Position numbers and translations under genes: made by a program
Assembly: GCF_031177825.1 (NCBI RefSeq)
Contig: NZ_JAPSKE010000024.1
Location: 1 to 64,000, forward strand
From: Paenibacillus sp.
Lineage (GTDB): Bacteria > Bacillota > Bacilli > Paenibacillales > YIM-B00363
Direction of reading: 5' to 3'
Length of the DNA stretch: 64,000 nt
The notes under the pieces: generated by a model
Databases searched by the model: none
Seen by the model: only the letters and a program-made list of their open reading frames with translations
Told to the model about the DNA's origin: nothing
Shown: positions 48,166 through 57,397 of the stretch, one piece after another
Position numbering within the stretch: the first letter of the stretch is position 1
Layout: each line of letters begins with the position of its first letter

Positions 48166-51100
48166 ATGAGTCGTAAGAAAATCTGGATTTTGGCGGCTTT
48201 TGCAGTGCTCATGTTCTTCCGGGGCTACACTCTCTTCGTCGCGGAAGCCCCTTCGCCGCAAGCGGCCGGGGGGATTCTGGATTTGCGGGATTGGAATCTC
48301 GCGGAGGACGGCACCGTCCGGTTGGAAGGAGAGTGGCTGTTCTACCCGTCCGCCTATGTCGATCCCTCGGCGGAAGACCCGCCGGCCGTCGAGCCGGTCC
48401 CCCTGCAGGTGCCGGGCAAGTGGGACGGCGCCCTATCGGAAGACGGGGACACGACGTTCGGATACGGTACGTACCGGCTCCGGGTGCTGCTCTCCGACGA
48501 GGATGCGGACCGGCTCGCGTTGGCGGTGCGTTCGTCCAACGTGCGGACGGCGCACCGGCTGTACGTCTCCGGCGAGCCCGTCGGCGGCAGCGGATCGCCC
48601 GGCGTCGACCGGGCGTCGACGTCTCCGCAAAATACGCCGTACGTCGCCGAGACGGCGGTACGAGGCGATACGCTAACGTTGACCGTCCACGCGGCCAACT
48701 TCCATTACGGCAATCAGGGCGGCGTCTTCGACACGTTCCAGCTCGGCACCGTACACAACGTCGTGCGCGAGGAGCAGGTCGAGAAGATGGTAGAGACGAT
48801 TCTCGGCGCGCTGTTCCTCACCTTAGGGCTGATGTTTATCGCGGTCTACGCCCTGCGCCGGCAAAACCCGGAGCTGTTCTGGTTCGGGTGCTTCTTTCTC
48901 GCGTATTTGGCATTCGGGGCGACGCACGGGGAGAAGCTGTTGTTCGTCTGGTGGCCGACGCTGAGCTACGAGTGGCAGAGCAAGATCCAGATGTTATCGT
49001 CTCTCTCGATTTACTTCACGATTCTTTGGTTCGTTCGGTATATGTTCCCCCGGTTTGCGTCCCGTTGGGTGGTCCGTCTATCGTCGGTCGTCACGGCGTT
49101 GCTTGCGATCTTCTGCCTCTTAACCGAGGTGTTCGTGTATTCGTCCTGGGATTACTTGCTTATGGGCTTCGAAGGTCTCTTGTCGTTGTACTTGATCGTG
49201 TGGCTGCTCGCCGGCGTGTTGACCCGCGAGACCGAATCGGTATATGCGCTGCTCGGCGCGCTCTGTCTGTTCTATGAGCATCTGTTCGTCGGGCTGACGT
49301 TCCTCGGCTTCCAGCCGTCCAACCTCTTCTTTCCGATCGAGATGCTAGCTTTCGTCTTTTCGATGGGCGTGCTGATCGCCAAGCGATTCTTCGACAACCT
49401 GAAGAAGGTCGAGGAGGCTTCCAGACAGCTGGTGCAAGCCGACCGGATGAAGAGCGAATTTCTGGCGACGACGTCCCACGAGCTGCGCACGCCGCTGCAC
49501 GGGATGATCAACATGGCGCAGCTTTCGTTGGACGAGGGCGGGCTCGACGCCGCGAAGGCGGAACGGCTTCGCTTAATCGTGTCGACGGGCCGCAACCTGT
49601 CTCATCTGTTGGAGGATATTCTCGACTTGTCCCGGCTGAACGAAGGCACGATGCACATCGATTTGAAGGCGGTCGATTTGCGAACGGCCGCGGAAAACGT
49701 ATGGGAGCTGCTTCCGTACGTGTCCGAGGATCGGACCGTCCGCTTCGAGAATCGGGTGGCGAGCGATCTGCCGAAGGTGTTGGCGGACGATCAGCGGGTG
49801 ATGCAAATTTTGTTCAACTTGCTGAGCAACGCCATGAAGCACGCCGACGCGAAGACGATCGCCGTCGAAGCCGAGACGGTCGGCTCGTTCGTCGAAATAT
49901 CGGTGACGGACGACGGGAAGGGGATCCCGCCGGATCAGCTCGACGCCATCTTCGACGAGTTCCGGCAAGGGTACGCGGAAGGCGAGGCCGCGCCGAAGGG
50001 AGCGGGTCTCGGCCTCGCCATTACGCGGAAGCTGGTCGAGCTGCAGCGGGGATCGATCTCCGTCGAGTCGAATCCGGGCCGGCATACGGCGTTTCGCTTC
50101 ACGCTCCCTCTGGCGCCGGCGTCGGTGCTCGCGGAGACGGCCGCCGCCTCGGCGAAGCTGGAGGAGCGAAGCAAGGCCGCCTTGCAGGACGCGTCCGGAT
50201 GGAAGAACCGATCCGAGCCGGAGGATCGGCCGAGGGCGATGGAGAAGTCGTACCGCAAGGAAGTGAGGGACGCCCCGCGCATCCTGCTCGTCGAGGACGA
50301 CCCGGTCAGCCTGAAAGTCGTGTACGAGCTGTTGACGAACGAGCGGTACAGCGTCGACGCGGTGTCGGACGGCTCGCAGGCGATGCGGGCGCTGACGGGC
50401 GCGCCGCGATGGGACGCCGTCATTCTCGACGTCTCCCTGCCCGGCAAGACGGGGTACGAGCTATGCCGGTTCATCCGGAGCCGGTTCTCGTTCCATGAAC
50501 TGCCGGTCTTGTTCTTGACGGCCCGAAGTCAGCCGGCGGACTTGATGGCCGGCTTCGACGCCGGCGCGAACGATTACGTGCTGAAACCGGTCGATTCCGC
50601 AGAGCTGAAAGCGCGCGTGCGCACGCTGCTGCAGCTGAAGCTGTCCGTCAGGGAGAAGCTGCATATGGAGATGGCGCTCATCCAAGCGCAGATCAAGCCG
50701 CATTTCCTGTTCAACGCGCTCAACACGATCGCCAGCCTGAGCGAGACGGATCCCGACCGGATGCGGGAGGTGCTGACGGACTTCGGCTTGTATTTGAAGA
50801 ACAGCTTCGATCTTCGCAATCTGAACGACGTCGTGCCGTTCGCGATGGAGTGGACGCTCGTCGAATCGTACTTGTCCGTAGAGCGGGCGCGCTTCGGAGA
50901 GCGGATGCGCATCGTCGCGAACGTGCCGGAGTTCGCCGCGTTCGACCTGCCGCCGCTGTCGATCCAGCCGATCGTCGAGAACGCGCTGCGGCACGGCATC
51001 CTGAAGAAGCCCGGCGGCGGCGAGGTGCGGATCGACGTCGAGCTCGGGATGGATCGAATCGTCGTCGCCGTCTCGGACGACGGGATCGGCTTCGCGGACG

Positions 51101-51306
51101 GAACGGCCGAGCGCATCTTGTCGGGACGGCACGAGGGCGGCATCGGACTGACGAACATTCATCGACGCTTGCTGCACGTATACGGCCGAGGGCTGACGAT
51201 CGAGTCCTCGCCGGAACGGGGATCGACCGTTCGCTTCGAAATTCCGATCGGAACGAAGGAGGTGCCTACCGAAACCGATGAACATGAGAGCCATCATTCT
51301 GGATGA
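48166..51306 (+). CDS. Hybrid sensor with two kinase modules
   Basis: A 1046-aa membrane sensor. Order: one N-terminal membrane segment; an extracytoplasmic beta-sandwich of the 7TMR-DISMED/galactose-binding type (about 40-200); seven membrane helices (about 207-405); HisKA with His438 in TSHELRTPL; HATPase (about 535-645); a receiver with Asp755; and a LytS-type His_kinase domain with His846 in KPHFLFNALN plus a second HATPase with DGIGF. So two different kinase types sit in one chain, linked by a receiver. The downstream response regulator gene overlaps its end by 29 nt, so this is its probable partner. The ligand is unknown. Confidence 0.9.
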   Translation: MSRKKIWILAAFAVLMFFRGYTLFVAEAPSPQAAGGILDLRDWNLAEDGTVRLEGEWLFYPSAYVDPSAEDPPAVEPVPLQVPGKWDGALSEDGDTTFGYGTYRLRVLLSDEDADRLALAVRSSNVRTAHRLYVSGEPVGGSGSPGVDRASTSPQNTPYVAETAVRGDTLTLTVHAANFHYGNQGGVFDTFQLGTVHNVVREEQVEKMVETILGALFLTLGLMFIAVYALRRQNPELFWFGCFFLAYLAFGATHGEKLLFVWWPTLSYEWQSKIQMLSSLSIYFTILWFVRYMFPRFASRWVVRLSSVVTALLAIFCLLTEVFVYSSWDYLLMGFEGLLSLYLIVWLLAGVLTRETESVYALLGALCLFYEHLFVGLTFLGFQPSNLFFPIEMLAFVFSMGVLIAKRFFDNLKKVEEASRQLVQADRMKSEFLATTSHELRTPLHGMINMAQLSLDEGGLDAAKAERLRLIVSTGRNLSHLLEDILDLSRLNEGTMHIDLKAVDLRTAAENVWELLPYVSEDRTVRFENRVASDLPKVLADDQRVMQILFNLLSNAMKHADAKTIAVEAETVGSFVEISVTDDGKGIPPDQLDAIFDEFRQGYAEGEAAPKGAGLGLAITRKLVELQRGSISVESNPGRHTAFRFTLPLAPASVLAETAAASAKLEERSKAALQDASGWKNRSEPEDRPRAMEKSYRKEVRDAPRILLVEDDPVSLKVVYELLTNERYSVDAVSDGSQAMRALTGAPRWDAVILDVSLPGKTGYELCRFIRSRFSFHELPVLFLTARSQPADLMAGFDAGANDYVLKPVDSAELKARVRTLLQLKLSVREKLHMEMALIQAQIKPHFLFNALNTIASLSETDPDRMREVLTDFGLYLKNSFDLRNLNDVVPFAMEWTLVESYLSVERARFGERMRIVANVPEFAAFDLPPLSIQPIVENALRHGILKKPGGGEVRIDVELGMDRIVVAVSDDGIGFADGTAERILSGRHEGGIGLTNIHRRLLHVYGRGLTIESSPERGSTVRFEIPIGTKEVPTETDEHESHHSG

Positions 51307-52420
51307 CGAACCGCTGTCGCTCGCCGGCATGGAACGCATGCTTCGGCGCCAAGGGGTCGACGTGCTCGGCGCATTCTTGGATCCGCGCGAGGCGCTGCAT
51401 CAAGCGGAGTCGCTTGCGGCGGACGTCGCCTTCGTCGATATCGAGATGCCGGGGATGAACGGGATCGCCGCGGCGGAGCGGCTGCTCGCGCGGCTTCCCG
51501 ACGTGCAGATCGTGTTCGTGACGGCGTACGATCAATACGCCGTGAGCGCTTTCGAGCTGAACGCGACGGACTACTTGCTGAAGCCGGTGCAGACGAAGCG
51601 GCTCGAGACGACGCTGGCGCGGCTTGCGTCGCGGATGACCCGATCGTCCGGCGAGGACGAGGCGGAAGGGAAACGGGCCGCGCCGACGTTATGCTGCTTC
51701 CATCGGCTTAGCGTATGGGCGGGCGAAGGGGAAGAGCGGGCGCTGGATATCCCTTGGCGCACGACGAAGGCGAAGGAGGTATTCTCGTACTTGCTTCATA
51801 TGCGGGACCGCGCGGTATCCAAAGACGCCTTGCTCGATCTCATGTGGCCGGAGATGGATCTTCTCAAAGCCCAGACGCACCTGCATACGACCGTGTATCA
51901 AATTCGCCAGACGGTGAAGGGACTGGCGCTGCCGGTCAAGCTGAACTTCGTGGACGGCGGCTATCGGCTCGAGCTGCGCGACGTCGCGGTGGACGTCGAC
52001 CTGTGGGAGCGAGGGCTGGCGGCTTTGGCCGACAGGGATCCGCTGCCGGTCGAGGAGCTGCAGCGCTGGATGGCGTTGTATCGGGGCGATTACTTCGAGC
52101 AAGAAGGCTATCTATGGGCGGAGCAGGAGCGGGAACGGCTCCGGATGAAGTGGCTGGAGCGCGCGCTGCGCTTCGCCGGCGAGCTGGGCGGACGATCGTG
52201 GAGCAGCGTCGCCTATTCGCTGCTGACGGATGTGATCGCCCGGTTCCCGTCCGTGCAAGAGAGCTATTCGCTATTGATGCGAATGTTTCATCGGCAGGGA
52301 CAGGCGCAGGAGGTGCGGCGCACGTACGCGCAGATGCGGGCGGCGCTGCGGGAAGAGACCGGCGAGGAACCGGAGCGTGGCATCGCGGCTTGGTACGAGG
52401 AGCATTATGGAAGAGCGTAA
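51278..52420 (+). CDS. Response regulator with SARP/BTAD output
   Basis: A 380-aa regulator: a receiver (1-120, phospho-acceptor Asp54, Lys near KPVQ) followed by an OmpR-like winged helix (about 145-235) and a bacterial transcriptional activation domain of helical repeats (about 240-375), the SARP architecture. It is translated from within the kinase gene (ATG 51278) behind AAGGAGGTG, so it is coupled to the double kinase. LytS-type kinases usually pair with LytTR or AraC regulators, so the SARP output is less common. Targets unknown. Confidence 0.88.
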   Translation: MNMRAIILDDEPLSLAGMERMLRRQGVDVLGAFLDPREALHQAESLAADVAFVDIEMPGMNGIAAAERLLARLPDVQIVFVTAYDQYAVSAFELNATDYLLKPVQTKRLETTLARLASRMTRSSGEDEAEGKRAAPTLCCFHRLSVWAGEGEERALDIPWRTTKAKEVFSYLLHMRDRAVSKDALLDLMWPEMDLLKAQTHLHTTVYQIRQTVKGLALPVKLNFVDGGYRLELRDVAVDVDLWERGLAALADRDPLPVEELQRWMALYRGDYFEQEGYLWAEQERERLRMKWLERALRFAGELGGRSWSSVAYSLLTDVIARFPSVQESYSLLMRMFHRQGQAQEVRRTYAQMRAALREETGEEPERGIAAWYEEHYGRA

Positions 52421-52425
52421 CGAGG

Positions 52426-52461
52426 GAACGGGGGCGGCATCGCGGCCCCCGTTCTTTTTTT
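52426..52461 (+). terminator. Rho-independent terminator of the sensor operon
   Basis: GAACGGGGGC and GCCCCCGTTC form a perfect 10-bp stem followed by seven T. Confidence 0.9.
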
Positions 52462-52542
52462 GTTCAGTTTTTGTTCAGCGGGGGGTGCTACAATTGGTAA
52501 AAACAAGGAACGGTTGGGAAGCGAGAAGGAGCTGAGTCAGGG

Positions 52543-52923
52543 ATGGCGACGATATTAATCGTGGACGACGCCGCTTTTTTGCGGGTCATGTTGAAGGATC
52601 TGTTGGAGAGGGCCGGACATACGGTCGTAACGGAGGCGTCGAACGGGGTAGAGGCGATCGATAAGTATCGGGCGTATCGTCCCGAGCTCGTCATTCTCGA
52701 CCTGAACATGCCGGAGATGGGCGGCATCGAAGCGCTCGAACACATCATGCGGATGGACGCGAAGGCGAAGGTCATCATGTGCTCCGCGCTCGGCCACAAG
52801 CACTTGATCGTCAATTCGGTTCATCGCGGCGCGAAGGATTATATCCTGAAGCCCTTCAACGCGGACCGGGTGTTGAGCGCGATCGATCGCGTCTTTCGTC
52901 CGTCCGTCTTGATGGCGGAGTGA
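52543..52923 (+). CDS. CheY-like single-domain response regulator
   Basis: A 126-aa stand-alone receiver. Acid pocket Asp8/Asp9, phospho-acceptor Asp53, Ser81 (Thr/Ser switch) and Lys103 are all present. It has the sequence character of the Firmicutes CheY group (VDDAAFLRVMLKDLL), but no chemotaxis or flagellar gene is nearby, so it is an orphan here. It could act on the motor or as a phosphate sink for a distant kinase. GAAGGAG lies about 12 nt before the ATG. Confidence 0.88.
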   Translation: MATILIVDDAAFLRVMLKDLLERAGHTVVTEASNGVEAIDKYRAYRPELVILDLNMPEMGGIEALEHIMRMDAKAKVIMCSALGHKHLIVNSVHRGAKDYILKPFNADRVLSAIDRVFRPSVLMAE

Positions 52924-52995
52924 CGGAAATATAGTATTGCCGGGGCGGTTCGTGTAAGATGGGAGCAAACCTATCGAAGGGACCGTGAGGAAATC

Positions 52996-54000
52996 ATGAC
53001 GCGTGGAAGCCTTGGAAGCGAAAAGACATTGCGAATCGGAATCGCGGGCACCGGTTGGTTCTCGAAGGTGCATGCGGACAAGCTGACGAAGACGGACGGC
53101 GTACGCGTCGCGGCGATCTTGGGCACGACGAAGGAGAAGGCGGACGCGATGGCCGCCGGCTTCGACGCCGCGCGCGGCTACGCGTCGATGCAGGACATGT
53201 TGGACGGGGAGAAGCTGGACGCCGTCTATCTATGCGTGCCCCCGATGGCGCACGGGGACATGGAGCGTCAGCTGATCGAACGGGGCATCCCGTTCTTGGT
53301 GGAGAAGCCGCTCGGGATCGACGCCGCGCTGCCGAAGGAGCTGCTCGGTCGAATCCGGGACAAGGGATTGATTACATCGGTCGGGTATCATTTTCGTTAT
53401 CGAACGATTTCGGAGCGGCTGCGCTCGATCTTGGCGGAGCGTACGATCGGGATGGCGACGGGCGGCTGGATGGGCGGTATGCCGGGCGTGCCGTGGTGGA
53501 GAAGCATGGGAGGCTCCGGAGGGCAATTCGTCGAGCAGACGACGCATCTCGTCGATCTGCTTCGCTACGCCGCCGGCGAGATCGACGAAGTGTATGCCGC
53601 TTACGGAAACCGCGAGATGCATAAGACGCACGAGAACGTGACGGTGCCGGACGTCGGCTCGGTCGTGCTGAAGCTGAGCAGCGGCGCGGTGGCGTCGATT
53701 TCGAATACGTGCCTGCTGCCCGGGGACGCGGGTTCGGTGCAGTTGAGCTTCTTCACGCCGGAGGGGCGCCTCGATTGGACGCCGTCGGGCTTGACGGCGA
53801 TCGGCGGCGGGAGCCGTTCCGTCTATACCGACGCGGTCGATCCGTACGCGGTCGAGAACGAGGCGTTCTTGCACGCCGTGCGCACGGGCGACGTCTCGCG
53901 CATCCGTTCCGATTACGAAGACGCGTATCGGACGCAGGCGGTGACCGCCGCGGCGAACGCATCGGCCGAGACGGGCCAACCGGTGAAAGTCGCTTATTGA
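52996..54000 (+). CDS. Gfo/Idh/MocA family oxidoreductase
   Basis: A 334-aa NAD(P)-dependent sugar or inositol dehydrogenase-like protein. The Rossmann motif GIAGTGWFSKVHA lies at about 15-27, the conserved EKPLG motif near 109-113 carries the catalytic Lys, and GGQFVEQTTHLVDLLRY carries the substrate His. GAGGAA precedes the ATG. It is monocistronic with no carbohydrate genes around it. Substrate unknown. Confidence 0.9.
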   Translation: MTRGSLGSEKTLRIGIAGTGWFSKVHADKLTKTDGVRVAAILGTTKEKADAMAAGFDAARGYASMQDMLDGEKLDAVYLCVPPMAHGDMERQLIERGIPFLVEKPLGIDAALPKELLGRIRDKGLITSVGYHFRYRTISERLRSILAERTIGMATGGWMGGMPGVPWWRSMGGSGGQFVEQTTHLVDLLRYAAGEIDEVYAAYGNREMHKTHENVTVPDVGSVVLKLSSGAVASISNTCLLPGDAGSVQLSFFTPEGRLDWTPSGLTAIGGGSRSVYTDAVDPYAVENEAFLHAVRTGDVSRIRSDYEDAYRTQAVTAAANASAETGQPVKVAY

Positions 54001-54011
54001 CCGGATCACGG

Positions 54012-54050
54012 GAACCGCTTCCGCCTCATGCGCGGCGGCGGTTTTTTTTC
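54012..54050 (+). terminator. Probable terminator of the oxidoreductase gene
   Basis: A GC-rich stem (CCGCC with GGCGG and outer AACCG/CGGTT contacts) is followed by eight T. The stem is interrupted. Confidence 0.6.
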
Positions 54051-54149
54051 GCGGGCTTCCCCCGCATTTGTAACGCGCTTCACAGCAATTTTCCGCCGAA
54101 ACTCCCATAATAGAAGGAAAGAAGGCCTTATGGCCGTAGAAACGCGGGG

Positions 54150-55901
54150 ATGGGTATGAGAAAAAGGTTATGGGGGCTGCTCGCGCTGCTCTATGCGATA
54201 GCGGGCTTCGCGTCCGGCGTCGCGTCCGCGGACGTTTCGGCGGAGGCGGGGGCGACGTTGACGCTGCGCGGGGACGCCCATGAATACGTTCCGACGATGG
54301 AATTGTTCCGCGACGAAGCCGGCGACCGGACGATGGAGGACATTCGGTCCGTCTACGACGCCGGCTCTTTCGTTCTCTCGGAGGAGGGGACGCCGAACGA
54401 CGGGTACGGGGCCCCGGTACATTGGGCGCGGTTCGAAATCGCGAACGAATCCGAGCGACGGGAGTGGCTGCTGTCGGTGGCGTACCCGCCGTTGGACCGG
54501 CTGCAGCTGTATTTGATCGATGCGTCCGGAACGGTCGTCTCGGCGACGTCGACGGGCGACGCGCTTCCGTTCGACGAGCGGCCGCTGCCGAATCGGAATT
54601 TCGTGTTCCCGATAGAATTGGAACCGGGCGAGCGGGCGACGGTATATCTGCGGACCGAAACGGAGGGCGCGCTGGCGCTGCCCGTCAGCGTCTCGTCGCC
54701 GGAGCGGTTCGTCGGCAAGGAGCAATCCGTCGTCTTGCTGCTCGGATGTTATTACGGCATTATGCTCATCATGATTATCTATAACAGCGTCTTGGCCGTC
54801 TCGCTGCGTTCCAAGGCGTACTTGTATTACGTCTTGATCAACGTGTCTACGTTGTTCTTATATTTAACGTTGAACGGTACGGCGTATCAATACATCTGGC
54901 CGGACGCGGTCTGGTGGAACAACCGGGCGATCGTCTTTTTTATCTGCTTGAGCCACGTGGCGGCGCTGCTGTTCACGCGGAACATCTTGAACATGAAGCT
55001 GGAGAGCCCGCGTCTATATCGAGCGTTCTCGGGTCTGGTCGCGCTCGAGTCCGCGAACGTCGCCGTCCTGTTCTTGGACTATCCGATCGGGCTGCAGATG
55101 TCCATCTACAGCATCGTGGCCATTCAGCTGCTGATGATCGCGGCATGCGTCGCCGGCTGGCGGAACGGCTCGCGGACGGCGAAGTATTTCCTGCTCGGCT
55201 GGGGCGTCTTCATGATCGGGGCGATGCTGTCGTCGCTGTCCGACGCGGGATGGCTCCCGATGACGTGGTGGACGACATACGCGTCTCAAGCGGGGTCCGC
55301 GTTCCAAGCGGTCGTCTTGTCCTGGGGGCTCGCCGACCACATCCAGCGGATGCGCAAGGAGAAAGACCACGCGGTCGAGCTGATGAAAGAGTCGCGGCGG
55401 CTGGCGGATACCGACGAACTGACCGGGTTGTACAACCGGAGATACGTGAGCCACGTCTTCGAAGCGGCCACGCGGGCGAGACCGGGGCGCGCGGTCTCGC
55501 TGCTGATGATCGACGTCGACCATTTCAAGAAGGTGAACGATACGTTCGGCCACGAGGCGGGGGATCAGGTGCTTCGCGAGCTGGGGCAGCTGATGAAGTC
55601 CGGTTTCCCGCGGACGGACGTGCTCGGCCGGTTCGGCGGAGAGGAGTTTATCGTGCTCCTGCCGGATACGACGATCGAAGGCGCCCGCATCGCGGCGGAC
55701 CGGTTGATCGCGGCGGTGCGGGAGCAGCCGTTCGGCCAACCGAAGGGGCAGCCGTTGTACTGCACCGTAAGCATCGGCGTCGCGCAGTGGAAGGGCGGGG
55801 ACGAGACGTTCCCGCAGCTGATCCGGCGAGCCGACGAGGCGCTGTACGAGGCGAAGCGGGAAGGGCGCAACCGCGTATCGGTCGCGGGCAAAGCGGGTTG
55901 A
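54150..55901 (+). CDS. 7TMR-DISM diguanylate cyclase
   Basis: A 583-aa protein: signal-like N terminus, an extracytoplasmic 7TMR-DISMED2 beta domain (about 30-185), seven membrane helices (about 190-400), a short coiled coil and a GGDEF domain (about 425-580). The active site is GGEEF (from residue 496), and DVDHFKKVNDTFGHEAGD is standard, so it should synthesise cyclic-di-GMP in response to an outside ligand. Two in-frame starts, ATG 54150 and 54156, are equally possible. It is followed by a repeat-rich non-coding stretch. Confidence 0.92.
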   Translation: MGMRKRLWGLLALLYAIAGFASGVASADVSAEAGATLTLRGDAHEYVPTMELFRDEAGDRTMEDIRSVYDAGSFVLSEEGTPNDGYGAPVHWARFEIANESERREWLLSVAYPPLDRLQLYLIDASGTVVSATSTGDALPFDERPLPNRNFVFPIELEPGERATVYLRTETEGALALPVSVSSPERFVGKEQSVVLLLGCYYGIMLIMIIYNSVLAVSLRSKAYLYYVLINVSTLFLYLTLNGTAYQYIWPDAVWWNNRAIVFFICLSHVAALLFTRNILNMKLESPRLYRAFSGLVALESANVAVLFLDYPIGLQMSIYSIVAIQLLMIAACVAGWRNGSRTAKYFLLGWGVFMIGAMLSSLSDAGWLPMTWWTTYASQAGSAFQAVVLSWGLADHIQRMRKEKDHAVELMKESRRLADTDELTGLYNRRYVSHVFEAATRARPGRAVSLLMIDVDHFKKVNDTFGHEAGDQVLRELGQLMKSGFPRTDVLGRFGGEEFIVLLPDTTIEGARIAADRLIAAVREQPFGQPKGQPLYCTVSIGVAQWKGGDETFPQLIRRADEALYEAKREGRNRVSVAGKAG

Positions 55902-56080
55902 GGCGCGGCGGCGTTCCGACGTTCGGGGCATGTGATGCAGGGGTATTACTTACAGTAAGCCGATGGAGAAGGAAGCGGTTCGCGAGCGGCTGGCGCGATG
56001 CGATGCGAACCTAGGGAACGGTCCGACGACAAGTCGGGCCTTTTCTTTCTACGACCGACCAATTCACGCACGCGGGGCGT

Positions 56081-56403
56081 CCCAATTTATAGCTCACTAC
56101 CAAGATGAACTCGTGTTGTGCGGCCAATTGGGGAGGAGTTCCTCAACTTTCGGGGTGGGGTGCCCTAATTATTGCGGAGAAGCGCCCCGATTTATAGCTC
56201 ACTACCAAGATGAACTCGTGTTGTACGGCCAATTGGGGAGGAGTTCCTCAATTTTCGGGGTGGGATGCCCTAATTATTGCGGAGAAGCGCCCCAATTTAT
56301 AGCTCACTACCAAGATGAAACTCGTGTTATGCGGCCAATTGGGGAGAGTTCCTCAATTTTCGGGGTGGCATGCCCTAATTATTGCGGAGAAGCGCCCCAA
56401 TTT
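56081..56403. repeat. Three-copy 105-bp tandem repeat
   Basis: Units start at 56081, 56186 and 56291, with the first eight bases of a fourth at 56396. Copies are nearly identical. Copy 3 has one inserted base (GAAACTC for GAACTC) and one deleted base (GGGGAGAG for GGGGAGGAG), so the period stays 105. Each unit contains a hairpin-forming TTGGGGA-GGAGT-TCCTCAA, and the AATTGGGG inside the unit is complementary to CCCCAATT at the unit junction. It looks like a structured intergenic element rather than a gene. Confidence 0.9.
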
Positions 56404-56667
56404 AATTCGTTCCTGATTCCTGTAGTGAACGGTCAGTCGTGCTGCGGAACGGGCGGGGGGACGTAGTGCTGGGTCGGTATGCGCAAAATATCATATACGG
56501 GCGCGCCCTTTCCAGCCCAAACCGCTTCATATCGGCAAAACTTCATATATCTAAGCCTACAGTCGCCCGCATCGCCAGGATGATATGAAAGTTTGCTTAT
56601 ATTTTTTTGCTCAAATGTTTCCGGGAGTCGCGGAACAGCGCCGAAAACGGTTCGGCGCCGGCGCGCA

Positions 56668-56696
56668 TGTACAACGCCGACGGTTTTCCTTATACT
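56668..56696 (+). promoter_or_regulatory. Candidate promoter of the two-component/ABC operon
   Basis: TGTACA (56668-56673) and TATACT (56691-56696) are exactly 17 bp apart, 30 nt before the response regulator start. Confidence 0.5.
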
Positions 56697-56725
56697 GGGT
56701 TCGAACGATAGGAGGCTGCATAGGC

Positions 56726-57397
56726 ATGGCAACGGTATTGTATATCGAGGATGATACGGAAATCGCCGGATGGGTCCGAGAGCATCTGGAGCGAGCCGGA
56801 CATAAAGTCGTTTGGCTGCCCTCCGGGGAAGGGGCGGTAGAACGCGCGCGGGACGCGGACATCGTCGTCTTGGACGTCATGCTGCCGGGGCTCGACGGAT
56901 TTACGGTCGGCCGGCGGCTGAAGGCGGAGGCGCCGGGCAGGCCCGTCCTGATGTTGTCCGCGCGCGTCGCGGTGGAGGACAAGCTGACCGGATTGCAATT
57001 CGCGGACGATTACTTGACGAAGCCGTTCCACCCCGAGGAGCTGACGGCCCGCATCGACGTGCTGCTGCGCCGCGCCGGAGCGGGCGCGCCGGAGGAGCTC
57101 GCCGTCGGCCACCTGACGGTGCGCATGCGGGACAACGTCGTCGTCGACGGACGAACGGGCGAGGAGATCGCGCTCACCGGCAAACAATTTCATATCTTCA
57201 TGTACCTGCTGCGGCGCCCCAATCAAATCGCGACGAAAGAACAAATCTACGAGGCGGTGTGGGGCGAGCCGTATCTCGACGGCGATAAGACGCTGATGGT
57301 GCACATTCGACATCTGCGGGAGAAGATCGAGCTCGATCCGGCGGCGCCGACGATTCTGGAGACGATCCGGGGGATCGGCTATCGGGTAAGGCTATGA
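56726..57397 (+). CDS. OmpR/PhoB-family response regulator
   Basis: A 223-aa regulator: a receiver (1-118; acid pocket Glu8/Asp9/Asp10, phospho-acceptor Asp50, Lys in TKPF) and an OmpR-type winged helix (about 128-223, ALTGKQFHIFMYLLRRP and TILETIRGIGYRVRL). ATG 56726 has AGGAGG 10 nt upstream; a longer frame reaches back into non-coding sequence. It overlaps the kinase gene by four bases. It likely activates the ABC transporter operon through the direct repeats at 58790. Confidence 0.92.
   Translation: MATVLYIEDDTEIAGWVREHLERAGHKVVWLPSGEGAVERARDADIVVLDVMLPGLDGFTVGRRLKAEAPGRPVLMLSARVAVEDKLTGLQFADDYLTKPFHPEELTARIDVLLRRAGAGAPEELAVGHLTVRMRDNVVVDGRTGEEIALTGKQFHIFMYLLRRPNQIATKEQIYEAVWGEPYLDGDKTLMVHIRHLREKIELDPAAPTILETIRGIGYRVRL

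Larger units (their letters stand above)
55902..56725. other. Intergenic region dominated by tandem repeats
   Basis: This 824-bp stretch has no gene I trust. A plus-strand frame (55963-56466, 167 codons) is open across the repeats, but its start lacks a ribosome site, its product is just the translated repeat, and the copies carry indels. The flanks 55902-56080 and 56467-56660 show nothing recognisable. The last part holds the promoter of the following two-component operon. Confidence 0.6.

Noticed and set aside
56081..56403. Tandem repeats as a CRISPR array
   Set aside because: Units are contiguous 105-bp copies without short repeats alternating with unique spacers, and no cas gene is present.
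55963..56466. 167-codon plus-strand frame across the 105-bp repeats as a repeat protein
   Set aside because: No ribosome site, the product is only the translated repeat, and copy 3 shifts frame internally before returning; better explained as a non-coding repeat that happens to have a length divisible by three.
55902..56725. A lantibiotic precursor gene upstream of the ABC exporter operon
   Set aside because: No small frame with a leader-like N terminus and Cys/Ser/Thr-rich core behind a ribosome site was found; the Cys codons in the repeat frame come from the repeats.
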